Shown here: one piece after another, positions 26,378 through 35,337 of the stretch
How positions within the stretch are numbered: the first letter of the stretch is position 1
Layout: each line of letters begins with the position of its first letter
Assembly: GCA_965214125.1 (NCBI GenBank)
Contig: CBDCBA010000024.1
Span: 186,001 to 250,000 of the forward strand
Direction of reading: 5' to 3'
From: CBDCBA01 sp965214125
GTDB taxonomy: Bacteria; Planctomycetota; Phycisphaerae; Tepidisphaerales; Tepidisphaeraceae
Length of the DNA stretch: 64,000 nucleotides
The notes under the pieces: generated by a model
Seen by the model: the letters and a program-made list of their open reading frames with translations, nothing else
The model's database searches: none
Told to the model about the DNA's origin: nothing
Translations under genes and position numbers: made by a program

Positions 26378-28831
26378 TCAATTCATGTCGATCATGCTAT
26401 CGAGCTTGTCCTCACGTCGCTTTGCCTCTCGGGCGGCTCCCTCCCTAAACGCCACCACGAGCAGATCGGGATCCCACGGTACTGCCTCGCCCTTGATCTT
26501 CCTCGCAAGTGCTTGACGATTGCCGAGCCTGCCGATGCCGGTAAGGACGGTCCGACTCGAACCCTCCTCGTTGACAGTCGCCACCCAGGAGGCGGCGACG
26601 TATCCGCCGTCCTTGTGGTGCCACCATTCGATGAACGGCTTCGCCATCATTCCGTCGTGCGCACTTATTGCATCTCCGTTGATGACGCCGGCTGGTTCTC
26701 CGAGATCGCGATGAACGCTCCGCCGACTGCGACTGTTGTTGGCTAAGCTGATCTTGACGTCGGCGATGTGAGACGGATCGATCGGCTTTGGAGAAGCTAC
26801 CTCTGACATGTGTTCCTTCAGGCTCGCCGCCGCCTCATTGTAGAAATACATCGCGTCTTTCCCCTGCCGGTCAAGCTGGTCCGGGTCCGGGTCTCCGTAA
26901 TCTGAACGCCCTGCTCGACGAAGTGCCCGCTCGGCCTCCCGTACGGCAATGGCCGGCTTCGACCGAACCTCGGCAAGCCATTCATCAGCAGCTCGGATTG
27001 CGTTCCTGAGATCCCCTCGCGGATTATCCACCCGGTAGGTGGTCAGCCTCTTCAGGTGATCGTTTGCCTTGTTGAGCTTGGTGTGCCCACCTGAAACTGC
27101 CTCGTTGGCCTTATCGTAAGCGGCCTTGGCCTTAGCAAGCTCCTCAGGAGCTGCATTGGACCTGCGTGCCTCGTGCATACGTTCAAGAGCAGCTTCTCGT
27201 TGCTCGGTCAGATCCGCCACGTTTCGCTTCGCCGCTTCCGCTGAGGCCGTGGCGGCCTCGATCTCTTTGCTTGCCTCATCCCAGACCACTTGAAGCTCAC
27301 GGATCTCCTTCAAACGCTGATTCCATTCGTCGGCGTGATCCGCGGCCTTGATCCGCCCCGTTGAGGGATCGGGTTCAAACTCGGCCAGCCGAGCCTTTGC
27401 CGAACGCAGGGACGTGGACGCGTCGGCGACTTCCTGTTCACGCTTCGCCACCAGATCGTTCCAATTCTCGATAGCAGTGCGTGCGTCGTTGACGGCTGAC
27501 TCCCGTTCCTTGACCTGTGCCTCCAATCTCTCCTTCTTCCGTTCCCACAAGCCAGTGAGTTTGTCGGCAGCCGCCCGCTCAGCCTTCGAGATGGCATCGT
27601 CCGGATCATTTAGCTTCACGACTACATGGGAGAGGTCATCGACGTCCGCCCCTTGACGCTCGGCAATTGTTGTTTCGCCTGAAGCGTTAGTCGAAGCCGC
27701 AGACGTCGGGCCGATCCGAATCACCTTGACCCCCACGAACTCGAAGCCATCTCCATCGAGGAGCACGTTCCCCCGTACCGGCTCGCCCGCGCGGGCGTCG
27801 GCGTCAATGAACAGGATGTGCTCGTTGAGCGTCTCGCCGCCGGACCCGTAGGTTCGGATCTTCAGGCTGTCCGCAATGTCGCCGCGCTTCGGGACGCTCT
27901 GAGAAAACGTGACGATGAGCGGTACGTCCAAGTGGGTTCCGCCGAAGAGTGCCCTTGTTAGGCTCGGCGTCTCCGCCTTGATTTCGGTGATGAGGGAGCG
28001 GGCGGACGCGTCGATTTCAACCGGCGGTGGCCCCGCGTCCTCGAAGAGCGAAGATGAATCCTCCTCGATCTGCTGATTGAAGGCGATCCGGGCGTCCTGC
28101 GGCACGGCGTCCCAGTCGCTCACCCCGTGCTCCGCATACAGGGCGGATCGGCGGTCTTCGAGCATGTCCTCGAAGTCGTCGTCGATCCCGGCGTAGAGGG
28201 GTGAGGCAGGAAGGACTCCGCCCACGCTCAGCATCATGTACCCGATGATCAGAACGGCGACGGCCGCTCCGGCGATGAGAAGATTTCGGGGCGAGAACCA
28301 AGAGCCGTTGCCGGCCTCGTGAAGAGCGGCTGCCTCGGCGGCGAGCTTCTTCTCCCGGTCATGGAGATCCTTCGCCTTCTCGACGAGAGGCACCGGCAGA
28401 GACCCATCATCTGCGAAGCGGTCGAGCGCGGCGTGTCCAAGCCGTCCGTAGGCAAGAGGCAGGCGGGCCTCGGCCCCTTTGGTCATGGCCGCTCGTTTGA
28501 CACCGTCGGCGGCCGCTCGTGCGCGGGCACCGACTCCTTCGGCCGCAGGCTGAGCCTCCCCCTCCGCACCGAGCCGATCGACCTCCTGGAGGAGGTTGTC
28601 CACGGCTTCGTGCTCCGCGGCAAGTTCCTCCCGATAGAGCTTCTCGTGGTGGACATGCCGTCCGACCTCCCGATGGACCGCTGGAAGATCGACCTTCGAG
28701 ATCTTTGCTCTCTGGCTCTCGACCCTCGCCAGGTTGCCGGCGGCGGATAGGCGACCTCTCGCCGAGCCGAGGTACTTCTTCCAGACTGGGGCCTCGGTCG
28801 TCGCCTCCACCGTCTCCGTCTGCGTCGCCAT
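26378..28831 (-). CDS. Large membrane-anchored coiled-coil protein, unknown, in defence island
   Basis: 817 residues from ATG 28831 (MATQTETVEA). The layout is an N-terminal soluble helical part (1-~175, with VHREVGRHVHHEKLYREELA), one transmembrane segment at ~183-206 (NLLIAGAAVAVLIIGYMM), a beta-rich region (~290-420, with FSQSVPKRGDIADSLKIR), and a long Glu/Ala/Lys-rich coiled coil (~430-640). The C-terminal domain (~700-817) contains FIEWWHHKDGGYVAASWV and KIKGEAVPWDPDLLVVAF. No nuclease or ATPase motif is visible. I infer an envelope-associated sensor or scaffold. An XRE regulator is divergent to it. Confidence 0.75.
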   Translation of the reverse strand: MATQTETVEATTEAPVWKKYLGSARGRLSAAGNLARVESQRAKISKVDLPAVHREVGRHVHHEKLYREELAAEHEAVDNLLQEVDRLGAEGEAQPAAEGVGARARAAADGVKRAAMTKGAEARLPLAYGRLGHAALDRFADDGSLPVPLVEKAKDLHDREKKLAAEAAALHEAGNGSWFSPRNLLIAGAAVAVLIIGYMMLSVGGVLPASPLYAGIDDDFEDMLEDRRSALYAEHGVSDWDAVPQDARIAFNQQIEEDSSSLFEDAGPPPVEIDASARSLITEIKAETPSLTRALFGGTHLDVPLIVTFSQSVPKRGDIADSLKIRTYGSGGETLNEHILFIDADARAGEPVRGNVLLDGDGFEFVGVKVIRIGPTSAASTNASGETTIAERQGADVDDLSHVVVKLNDPDDAISKAERAAADKLTGLWERKKERLEAQVKERESAVNDARTAIENWNDLVAKREQEVADASTSLRSAKARLAEFEPDPSTGRIKAADHADEWNQRLKEIRELQVVWDEASKEIEAATASAEAAKRNVADLTEQREAALERMHEARRSNAAPEELAKAKAAYDKANEAVSGGHTKLNKANDHLKRLTTYRVDNPRGDLRNAIRAADEWLAEVRSKPAIAVREAERALRRAGRSDYGDPDPDQLDRQGKDAMYFYNEAAASLKEHMSEVASPKPIDPSHIADVKISLANNSRSRRSVHRDLGEPAGVINGDAISAHDGMMAKPFIEWWHHKDGGYVAASWVATVNEEGSSRTVLTGIGRLGNRQALARKIKGEAVPWDPDLLVVAFREGAAREAKRREDKLDSMIDMN

Positions 28832-28981
28832 GTTTCGATTCCTACGCCCTGCCAACCCGACCAACGTTGGTGCCCACGCCCGCGCGAGGGAAAACCACCA
28901 ACGCCGTTTACGATTGGCTACAGGTCGATATACCCTGAACCCAAACGGGTTTCAAGCTGGCTCGACGTCAGGATCATCGTC

Positions 28982-29242
28982 TTGGAAAAACGCCAGCACG
29001 ATTCTGACTACCGCCCTGTTCTCGCAGCCCTTCGGCGACTTCGTGAAGCCGCTGGCCTGACTCAGCGACAACTTGCCGAGCGGATGGATCGTCGGCAAAG
29101 CTGGGTCTTCAAAAGCGAGAGCGGGGAGCGTCGCGTAGACGTTGCCGAGTGGATCGCATGGATAACGGCTTGTGGTGGCGATCCCGCTGACGAGATCCGG
29201 ATGCTCTCGTCGCGGCTGACCACCGGCCCCCACCGGAATTAG
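28982..29242 (+). CDS. XRE-family helix-turn-helix regulator
   Basis: 86 residues from TTG 28982. The HTH is clear: LRRLREAAGLTQRQLAERMD then RRQSWVFKSESGERRVDVAE, as in Cro/C.BclI-like proteins. It is divergent from the coiled-coil gene with 150 bases between the starts, so it probably controls that promoter region. Its size and position would also suit an R-M controller (C protein) or antitoxin. Confidence 0.85.
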   Translation: MEKRQHDSDYRPVLAALRRLREAAGLTQRQLAERMDRRQSWVFKSESGERRVDVAEWIAWITACGGDPADEIRMLSSRLTTGPHRN

Positions 29243-29277
29243 GTCAATAAATCGGTGTTAGCCTTCGACAAATGCGG

Positions 29278-29742
29278 TCATGTCTCGGTGTACGCACTGA
29301 TCATGTCTTCGAGCCGACGCCCCTTCACATGCGTTGCGATCTGGCCGACCCAGCCGCGAAAGTCGCCGGCTGACATCGAGCGCCGCATCGAGTTCACCTC
29401 GGTGGATGCCGGTAAACAGTTTCCTGGCTCGTAGCCGCGGGAGTTGTCGATCCGGTCGATCCCTACCACCTCTATGGCGTTGCGTTCGTACAGCCGCTCG
29501 TTCGGCCCGCCTCGACGCCAATGACGGCGGGAAGGTTTGCGGCCGGTCCAGGCGCAACGTGAGCTGGAGAGACGGCGGAACTGGTCCAGCGTCAAGGTCC
29601 AGGTGAGGCCGCGAGAGCGGGCACTCCGCCTCGTGCGGAAGTACAAGTCCCTCCAGTTTGCCTCGACCGGGCCGTAGATTCGCGCGGCTTCTGCAACAAT
29701 GAACTGTTCGTCCTCCGCGAGAGGAGTAGTCAAGTGATCCAT
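29278..29742 (-). CDS. HNH-like protein with altered zinc-binding half
   Basis: 154 residues from ATG 29742; the frame is open to 29928. The C-terminal half has CAWTGRKPS, then VVGIDRIDNSRGYEPGN, the DRIDNxxGY core of HNH endonucleases of phage and island type. The usual later CxxCN motif is replaced by CLPASTEVNSMRR. It may be a degenerate nuclease or a variant without zinc. It lies downstream of the serine recombinase on the same strand. Confidence 0.6.
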   Translation of the reverse strand: MDHLTTPLAEDEQFIVAEAARIYGPVEANWRDLYFRTRRSARSRGLTWTLTLDQFRRLSSSRCAWTGRKPSRRHWRRGGPNERLYERNAIEVVGIDRIDNSRGYEPGNCLPASTEVNSMRRSMSAGDFRGWVGQIATHVKGRRLEDMISAYTET

Positions 29743-29863
29743 ACCTGTAGGTAGTAGATCAAGCATGCTGCTCGCCGTTGATGAGCAACAACCCATTGCT
29801 TCGACAGAATAAGATAGGCGAGGCAACATGTTGCCTCGCCCGTTGCGATGAAAGATGACCTCG

Positions 29864-31951
29864 CTAGGCTGCTTGCTTTGCCTGCCCATCACCATGGGCA
29901 CCGAGGGGGCGAAGAGCAGCAGACGCATTGCACGCGGAATCCCCCATCTCGATCGGCAACGACATCCTCGTCCAGGTCGGGGGCCGTTTCCGCCGGTTCG
30001 GACCCTGCTGCGAGACGATTCGGGCGAGCCGCAGCGGACTCAAGGCACCCACCGGACCGTTTGTCCAAGATGCACTGAGGGAACCACCAGTGCAGCCTGG
30101 GCGAACGGCCATCCATGTCGGCGGGATGACGACCTCGAACGTCAGCTCCATCGCTCGGACGTCGATGATCGGGGCCTTGACTACTGCCTTGAAAAACTCC
30201 TTCGCCTCAGCCATCGGCAGTTTTTGAGGGTTCTCCCGGAACGCCGCGAGCCGAGAGAGGACGTGGGAAGCCGCCGCCTCCGGGTCCAACTCCGCCGCCG
30301 CCTCGGCTTCATCTTGGCATGATAACTCCGCGTCGATCGCTTCCAGGCGACGCTCCCATGCGGCCATCTGGCCGGCGATCGCCCGCTGGGCCGCCGGCTT
30401 TCGCTGTGAGGCCAACAAAAATTGCTCCTCGACTTCGTCCCGCTCGGCCTCCAGCCGATCACGATCGTTCGGTCCGGAAGACCTGCGTGAAGCGGCCTCC
30501 CGAACGTGATGGCGGACCCGCTCCGCCAGATCCGGGATCTGGACGAGCACATTAGCGACCGCACCCGCCACTTCGGCCTCTAAGGCTTCGGCGCGGATGC
30601 GCCTAGCCTGAACACCGCGCTGGGCGTAGACGTGCGTGCTGCCGTCGAAGTAGTAGCGATAGGTGACGGGTCCGCTTTTGTTGTTTCTTTTCGTAGTTTG
30701 GCCACGCATGGTGTGCCCGGACGTCTTTTCCCGAAGGTGCCCGGCGAGCAGGTACGGACTGTTCCTGTTCCTCTTGAGTGCCTCGCCATGCGTGTCCCGG
30801 TTCTTCGCGGTCTTGTCGAGGTTGTCTAGAACACGCTTCTTCGCGATGGATCGGACCGGCTCCGGCAGGAACTCCTTGAGCTGCGGGATCTCGCCGATGG
30901 TCCAATCGCGACGGGGGCGATTGCGGATTGGGACGTGCTTCTTACCCTCACGCTTGAGCTTCCGTTGATCAACCTCGACTGGGCGTGGACCCTCATCAGT
31001 CAACTCGTAATGCAGGGCGTTACTCTGGCGGTTGCGGATCTCAATTCCGAAGTAGGCTGGCTGATGGAGAACCCTCTTGACGGCCGTGACACACCAGCGG
31101 CCGCCAAAGGGGCTGCCCGTTCCACGTCGGTTCAGCTCTTGGCAAATCCAGTCATAGCCCTTCTTGTGCAGGTCGTACTGCTCGAACATCCAAATCACGG
31201 TCTCAATCCGCTTCTGATCGCCGGGGATGAGGCGAACCGTCTCATCAGGCTGCCGGCGGTAGCTATTCCAACCTCCCTGCTTCTTCCGTTTCTCTCCGGG
31301 TTTCCGACGCGGCGGCTTGCGGCGACGGCTTCGGACCTCCTTCGTCACAGGGTCGAGGACGAGCTGCTCGTCGCCGTCCCACCGGGTGATCGTACGAGGA
31401 ACGCCGTCCGGTCCGAGATACTCGCGGTCGAGACCGAACGGAGTCATGCCGGAGGCCGGCCGCTTGCCCTGCTTCAACGACGAGATCAAGCCACGCGAAG
31501 CGGCCAAGGCCGTCACACGAGCGGCCTTTTGATTTTGGTAATGCCGCACACTCTTGATGAGGTCAGCGTCGTCCTTGTCTTCCGGGAGCGGATCGTTGAC
31601 CGAGAGTACCTCGATGCCGTGGTCCAGCAGTTCGCCTTCCAGCTCGGCGGTCAGGCCGATGCCGCTGCGGCTGAACCGCGAATAGTCATAGACGAGCAGG
31701 TAGTCAAACGGCGTCCTCGCGTGGAGGTCGAGAACCTCCTGGATGTCCGCCCGTCCGAATGCCTTTGAGGCGGATACGCCCTCGCCGTAAATGTCGCCGA
31801 CGCCGACCATCAGCGCTTCGGACGCAGCATGATCGTTGCCCTGCTTCTGTTGCTCGGGTGAGGTGTCCGCTTGATCAAGCGTGCTGCAACGCAGCAGGTT
31901 TGCGTACTTCTTTCCGCGGACACGTTCCGGGAGCCTGTTTGTGTGCTTCAT
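29864..31951 (-). CDS. Large serine recombinase
   Basis: 695 residues from ATG 31951, which has an excellent Shine-Dalgarno site (GGAGAAGGAGGAG). The N-terminal resolvase domain has KYANLLRCSTLDQADTSPEQ with the probable catalytic Ser, DYLLVYDYSRFSRSGI, and LLDHGIEVLSVND. The recombinase domain follows (GMTPFGLDREYLGPDG ... YDWICQELNRRG, GRWCVTAVKRVLHQPAYFG). Then comes a zinc-ribbon-like region in which Cys are largely missing, and a coiled coil. This second, unrelated recombinase suggests a nested element, although its own ends were not found. Confidence 0.88.
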   Translation of the reverse strand: MKHTNRLPERVRGKKYANLLRCSTLDQADTSPEQQKQGNDHAASEALMVGVGDIYGEGVSASKAFGRADIQEVLDLHARTPFDYLLVYDYSRFSRSGIGLTAELEGELLDHGIEVLSVNDPLPEDKDDADLIKSVRHYQNQKAARVTALAASRGLISSLKQGKRPASGMTPFGLDREYLGPDGVPRTITRWDGDEQLVLDPVTKEVRSRRRKPPRRKPGEKRKKQGGWNSYRRQPDETVRLIPGDQKRIETVIWMFEQYDLHKKGYDWICQELNRRGTGSPFGGRWCVTAVKRVLHQPAYFGIEIRNRQSNALHYELTDEGPRPVEVDQRKLKREGKKHVPIRNRPRRDWTIGEIPQLKEFLPEPVRSIAKKRVLDNLDKTAKNRDTHGEALKRNRNSPYLLAGHLREKTSGHTMRGQTTKRNNKSGPVTYRYYFDGSTHVYAQRGVQARRIRAEALEAEVAGAVANVLVQIPDLAERVRHHVREAASRRSSGPNDRDRLEAERDEVEEQFLLASQRKPAAQRAIAGQMAAWERRLEAIDAELSCQDEAEAAAELDPEAAASHVLSRLAAFRENPQKLPMAEAKEFFKAVVKAPIIDVRAMELTFEVVIPPTWMAVRPGCTGGSLSASWTNGPVGALSPLRLARIVSQQGPNRRKRPPTWTRMSLPIEMGDSACNASAALRPLGAHGDGQAKQAA

Positions 31952-32184
31952 CGTGTCTCCTCCTTCTCCATCTGGTCGCACGCTTCGTTGGCCAAAGCAG
32001 CGAGGAGCGCGTGCAGAGCCTCCTCAACTTGGGCAGCCTCGGCGATCGTGGCGGCTCGTAGTCCGACGCGGCCGACCTTCAACGCCGGCCGCTTCTTGTT
32101 GCGGCGCGGCGACGGTTGCCCGGTAGAGAGGGGAGCGGGAGGCTCTTTTCTGCCGCCCCGTGATGGTGAGGTGCGTGTTGACAT
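31948..32184 (-). CDS. Small basic protein upstream of, and coupled to, the serine recombinase
   Basis: 78 residues. Basic N-terminal half (RRNKKRPALKVGRVGLR) and a helical Ala/Glu-rich second half (EAAQVEEALHALLAALANEA). Its TGA overlaps the recombinase ATG (ATGA), and its last codons encode the recombinase Shine-Dalgarno site. Its own ATG lies in a CATG shared with the putative ATG of the divergent methyltransferase. Possibly a recombination accessory factor. Confidence 0.5.
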   Translation of the reverse strand: MSTRTSPSRGGRKEPPAPLSTGQPSPRRNKKRPALKVGRVGLRAATIAEAAQVEEALHALLAALANEACDQMEKEETR

Positions 32185-33562
32185 GCTCGCCGCCCGTACC
32201 GGGGAGAGGCGGGAGATTCGCTTAGGTCAGCCTGTCGTTCCGGGAGGACAGGCACGACGAAACTGTGCGCACGCAGTTACGGTTGCCGCCACTTTGGCCA
32301 CCTCACACCTCGCCTCCATCCGCTTCGCCGCCTCGAAGGTCGGCCTCTCCCCCACGGTCCTTCGCCGCGCTGCGAATCGAGGCGAACTTCTTCTTCAGCT
32401 CACGGGCTGCGGACAGGCTCTCCTCGACCTCCGAGAGGTCGAGATTTGGCATGCCCGACGACGGCGGCCGGGAAGACCACGGGTTCTTCGGGCAATTGAC
32501 TTCTTCGGCGGCCTTGGCTTGGTGGGAGAGGGTTTACGACGGGCCGGAGTCCGGCCGGTCCTCGTGGTCGATTCAAATCCGCAGAAACAGTTCCTCCATG
32601 ATGCTCGTTCCACAACGCCGTACATGTTGGCAGGCATAGAGAACCGCGGGCTGCGTTTCCCTGATGCCGAAGTTTGGGCCGCCTCCTGGCCCTGCACTGA
32701 TCTGTCTATTGCTGGCCGGATGTCGGGCCTTCGAGGATCCCGATCTGGCATCGTCTGGAACTGGCTGGATCACGTCGAGCGGGACCGACCAGCAGCCCTG
32801 CTCCTTGAGAACGTGCTCGGCCTCATCCATGATAGTGCCTGCTCAGAACTCCTTCAGAGGATTGGCGGTCTCGGATACTACCTGGACGCTCTCGTCGTAG
32901 ACGCGCGCCATTTCGTTCCCCAGAGTCGCCCACGCCTACTCATTGTTGGAATCCGGCATCATGCCCTATCAGAGCTTGCAGTTGCTAGGGACGATGACTT
33001 CAGTGGGTGGTCGGATCGGATTCGGCAGTACCCCGACCTTCGCCCTCGGCGCCTCCTCGAACTTTTAGAGTCATCGGGGGCGGGATTGGCAACTGTCGCT
33101 CTTCCGCCGTTACCGACACGGACTCTTGATCTCGCCCACATACTCGATCGGAATGGCGTCGTTCACCGTTGGTGGGCTGGAGACCGCTTGCGCCGCCAGT
33201 TTGCGATGATCCCCGAGCACCATCGCCGGGAACTGCTCGCAATACCGGGTCGCTACCTGACCGGCCATCGAAGGATGCGAGGCGGTATCCAGCGGCTTGA
33301 ACTTCGGGTTGACGAACTCTGCGGCTGCCTTCGAGCCGCCGGTGGCTCCGCCCGCTCGATTGTTGCCCGAAACTTCGATGGAGAAGTTGGACTCCGTTGG
33401 CTTACAGGATTTGAGGCTGCGCAGCTCCAAGGGATCGACGAGTACCCATGGAAGGACTTTACGGATCCACTGGTTGCTGGTGCCGTCGGAGATGCCGTCT
33501 GCATTCCCGTGATTGAGTGGGTCGCGAGAAACGTTCTCCTGCCAATGCTCAAGGTCGAATAG
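32183..33562 (+). CDS. DNA (cytosine-5) methyltransferase, second copy, island-borne
   Basis: 459 residues from ATG 32183; the frame is open to 31871 without homology. The N-terminal ~95 residues include a small HTH-like segment (VGLSPTVLRRAANRGE), followed by motif I AIDFFGGLGLVGEGLR (~102), catalytic SWPCTDLSIAG (~169), LLLENVLGLIHD (~207), VPQSRPRLLIVG (~246), and motif X AVGDAVCIPVIEWVA near the end. The PC motif is followed by T, as in the first copy, but the two proteins are otherwise distant. A protein of unknown function and a methyltransferase-like protein follow on the same strand. No obvious restriction partner. Confidence 0.88.
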   Translation: MLAARTGERREIRLGQPVVPGGQARRNCAHAVTVAATLATSHLASIRFAASKVGLSPTVLRRAANRGELLLQLTGCGQALLDLREVEIWHARRRRPGRPRVLRAIDFFGGLGLVGEGLRRAGVRPVLVVDSNPQKQFLHDARSTTPYMLAGIENRGLRFPDAEVWAASWPCTDLSIAGRMSGLRGSRSGIVWNWLDHVERDRPAALLLENVLGLIHDSACSELLQRIGGLGYYLDALVVDARHFVPQSRPRLLIVGIRHHALSELAVARDDDFSGWSDRIRQYPDLRPRRLLELLESSGAGLATVALPPLPTRTLDLAHILDRNGVVHRWWAGDRLRRQFAMIPEHHRRELLAIPGRYLTGHRRMRGGIQRLELRVDELCGCLRAAGGSARSIVARNFDGEVGLRWLTGFEAAQLQGIDEYPWKDFTDPLVAGAVGDAVCIPVIEWVARNVLLPMLKVE

Positions 33563-33622
33563 TTCGGCGACTTATCAGCCGTCGCTTCTGCTTGATTTGC
33601 TTTTGAGTTCGCTCGCCTACCT

Positions 33623-34042
33623 ATGCCTATGCACCCGATCGGCAATTCATTCGACGTAGACACCATTGGCGATCCCGGAGTGTGCACCTTTGATGAGGTT
33701 CTAGAGCTTCTGGAGGACCGCGATGGTAGCTGCCTACCAGTAGGACCCTCAGTGCTTCTTAGACTAGCCAGCGGATGTGAAGTCGAACCCCGTGATGAGG
33801 CCGTAGAACTCGTCGGCCTTCGCTTGAAGCTCATTCAAGATCCTGCTTCGCTGCTCAGGTATCGCATTGCCGTGGCCGATCGTCCCTGGATGTCGGTGGC
33901 CGAGCGACTCAAGCTCGGGCGGGAGATACTCAGAAGCCCGCGACAGACGAGCACGCAGGCTGTTCTTCTAGCAGGCCGCATACTCAAACACCAGCAAAAG
34001 CTGCATGGTTGGGCAGATGCTGATCAAGAACCTTGGCCCTGA
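33623..34042 (+). CDS. Unknown protein (139 aa) between two methyltransferase-like genes
   Basis: Soluble, mixed alpha/beta, no signal peptide. Contains FDEVLELLEDRDGSCLPVG and VAERLKLGREILRSPRQTS. No family recognised. It follows the C5 methyltransferase by 60 bases and overlaps the next gene by about 26-38 bases, so the three genes form an operon. Confidence 0.6.
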   Translation: MPMHPIGNSFDVDTIGDPGVCTFDEVLELLEDRDGSCLPVGPSVLLRLASGCEVEPRDEAVELVGLRLKLIQDPASLLRYRIAVADRPWMSVAERLKLGREILRSPRQTSTQAVLLAGRILKHQQKLHGWADADQEPWP

Positions 34043-34931
34043 GCAACTCCTCGGCCACCGCACCCCGGTACGATGCCGTGTGCCAGGTATACGGACTGAC
34101 CTCCTCCCCGACCCCACCCCAAGGGCGATCTCAAAGCTCCGCGAGTCTGAATGCCTCTTCGACCTCGTTGTTGCTCTTCCGGGATCTGAACCGAAAGACT
34201 TAGCCGAAGTCTCCGGAGTGCTGGGCGAGGGCGGCGCAGCGGCCGTGGTGGTACCGCAGGAGGCCAAAGCCCCCGGAGACTCCTACAGAATCGCCGCATA
34301 CTTGGAAGCCGCCACGGGACTTCGCTTACAGGCTGGTATCGTCTGGACCTGGAGCGTGGAGGTTCGAGGAACTCGACACGGGAAGTACAGGCAGAATCGA
34401 AGCGTCAGATACCCGGATTCGGTTCATTCCCATCTGCTTGTTCTCTCGCGGAACCTAGACGCCAAGTTCTCCTTGCAGGCGTCGAGCGTCATCTTCAGCG
34501 ACTTCGGACGCGAACTCCCGCCCACATGGATGGAGGGTGAGGAACCTGATTGGATCCGCCATCGAGATGCAGTGCGCCTAGGTGCCCCAACGAACAAGCT
34601 ATCCGTTATGGCCGACGCGGGCTTCGTCAGGGACAACGGGCGAACTGGTGCCGACCGTCGGTACTGCTCGCGGTCAGTGCGAAGGTGGGTTCGCCTTCGA
34701 GATGAAGGGTTGGCCGAGGTTGCACGGGGCGAGAGAGGGTATCCGTGGCAACTCTTCGAGACGATCGTGCGAATGCTCCCCGGAACGACTTCAATGCTCG
34801 TCCTTGATGCGGGCCGCGGAGACGCTGTGCTGGCCGCAGCACGCCTCGCTTTGCCTGTAACAGCAACTGGCATCAGCGGGCCTGAGTCTGATCGAATCAG
34901 GCAGATCCTTTCCGTGCTGAGCACGGACTGA
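34005..34931 (+). CDS. Beta-class methyltransferase-like protein lacking catalytic motifs
   Basis: 308 residues from ATG 34005 (or 34017). The order of parts follows beta-class amino methyltransferases: a motif IV-like segment early (CLFDLVVALPGSEP where DPPY would be), a central TRD-like section (GIVWTWSVEVRGTRHGKY, HSHLLVLSRN), then YPWQLFETIVRMLPG and a motif I-like SMLVLDAGRGDAVLAAARLA at the end. The catalytic DPPY tetrad is gone and the FAGSGTT loop is altered. I infer a SAM-fold protein without methylation activity, perhaps the specificity or restriction partner of the preceding methyltransferase. Confidence 0.55.
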   Translation: MVGQMLIKNLGPEQLLGHRTPVRCRVPGIRTDLLPDPTPRAISKLRESECLFDLVVALPGSEPKDLAEVSGVLGEGGAAAVVVPQEAKAPGDSYRIAAYLEAATGLRLQAGIVWTWSVEVRGTRHGKYRQNRSVRYPDSVHSHLLVLSRNLDAKFSLQASSVIFSDFGRELPPTWMEGEEPDWIRHRDAVRLGAPTNKLSVMADAGFVRDNGRTGADRRYCSRSVRRWVRLRDEGLAEVARGERGYPWQLFETIVRMLPGTTSMLVLDAGRGDAVLAAARLALPVTATGISGPESDRIRQILSVLSTD

Positions 34932-35337
34932 TGCGATCGAAAAAAATCGAGGCTAGGCCTTGATTGCTCCCCGGTACGGTGTAGTATTCTCAGCAGAGAG
35001 GGTCCGGTGCCCACGAGTGCGGAGCGGAGTTGCCTTCGGGCGGCCGCCGACGCACGAAGGCCCCGAACCGGCTGGTGCCGGAGCTGGACTTCCGGAGCCA
35101 ACACAATTTGGGGTAGTGACCAAGACTCGCCTGTGGCCCAAGCCACTCAGGCGAGGGCGCGAACGCTCGCGGCGGCAATTATGCCTCGGCACTGCCGCCG
35201 CTCCGGCCCCTTCTCGAACAACGTAACGAACGCGGCAGGCACTAGGGCGCGTCCACTAGAACTTACTACCTACTCATCCTACAACCCGCAACGCTATCTA
35301 GTCCTAGCGTGCGGGAAAACACAATAAGGAGAACCAA
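34932..35337. other. Intergenic region with TCCCCGGTACGG site and promoter-like sequence
   Basis: About 400 bases without a credible gene. TTGATT (34963-34968) and TAGTAT lie 16 bases apart with TCCCCGGTACGG between them, which could be an operator in a promoter spacer. A strong Shine-Dalgarno site (AATAAGGAGAACC) lies just before ATG 35338. Confidence 0.5.
34971..34982 (+). promoter_or_regulatory. TCCCCGGTACGG site, copy 1
   Basis: A 12-base sequence repeated exactly near 35924 and 38095, in each case shortly before a gene or cluster. Here it falls inside a TTGATT-16-TAGTAT promoter-like arrangement. Confidence 0.5.

Noticed and set aside
31871..32182. N-terminal extension of the island C5 methyltransferase
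   Set aside because: The extra codons overlap the divergent recombinase and small gene, and have no family similarity.
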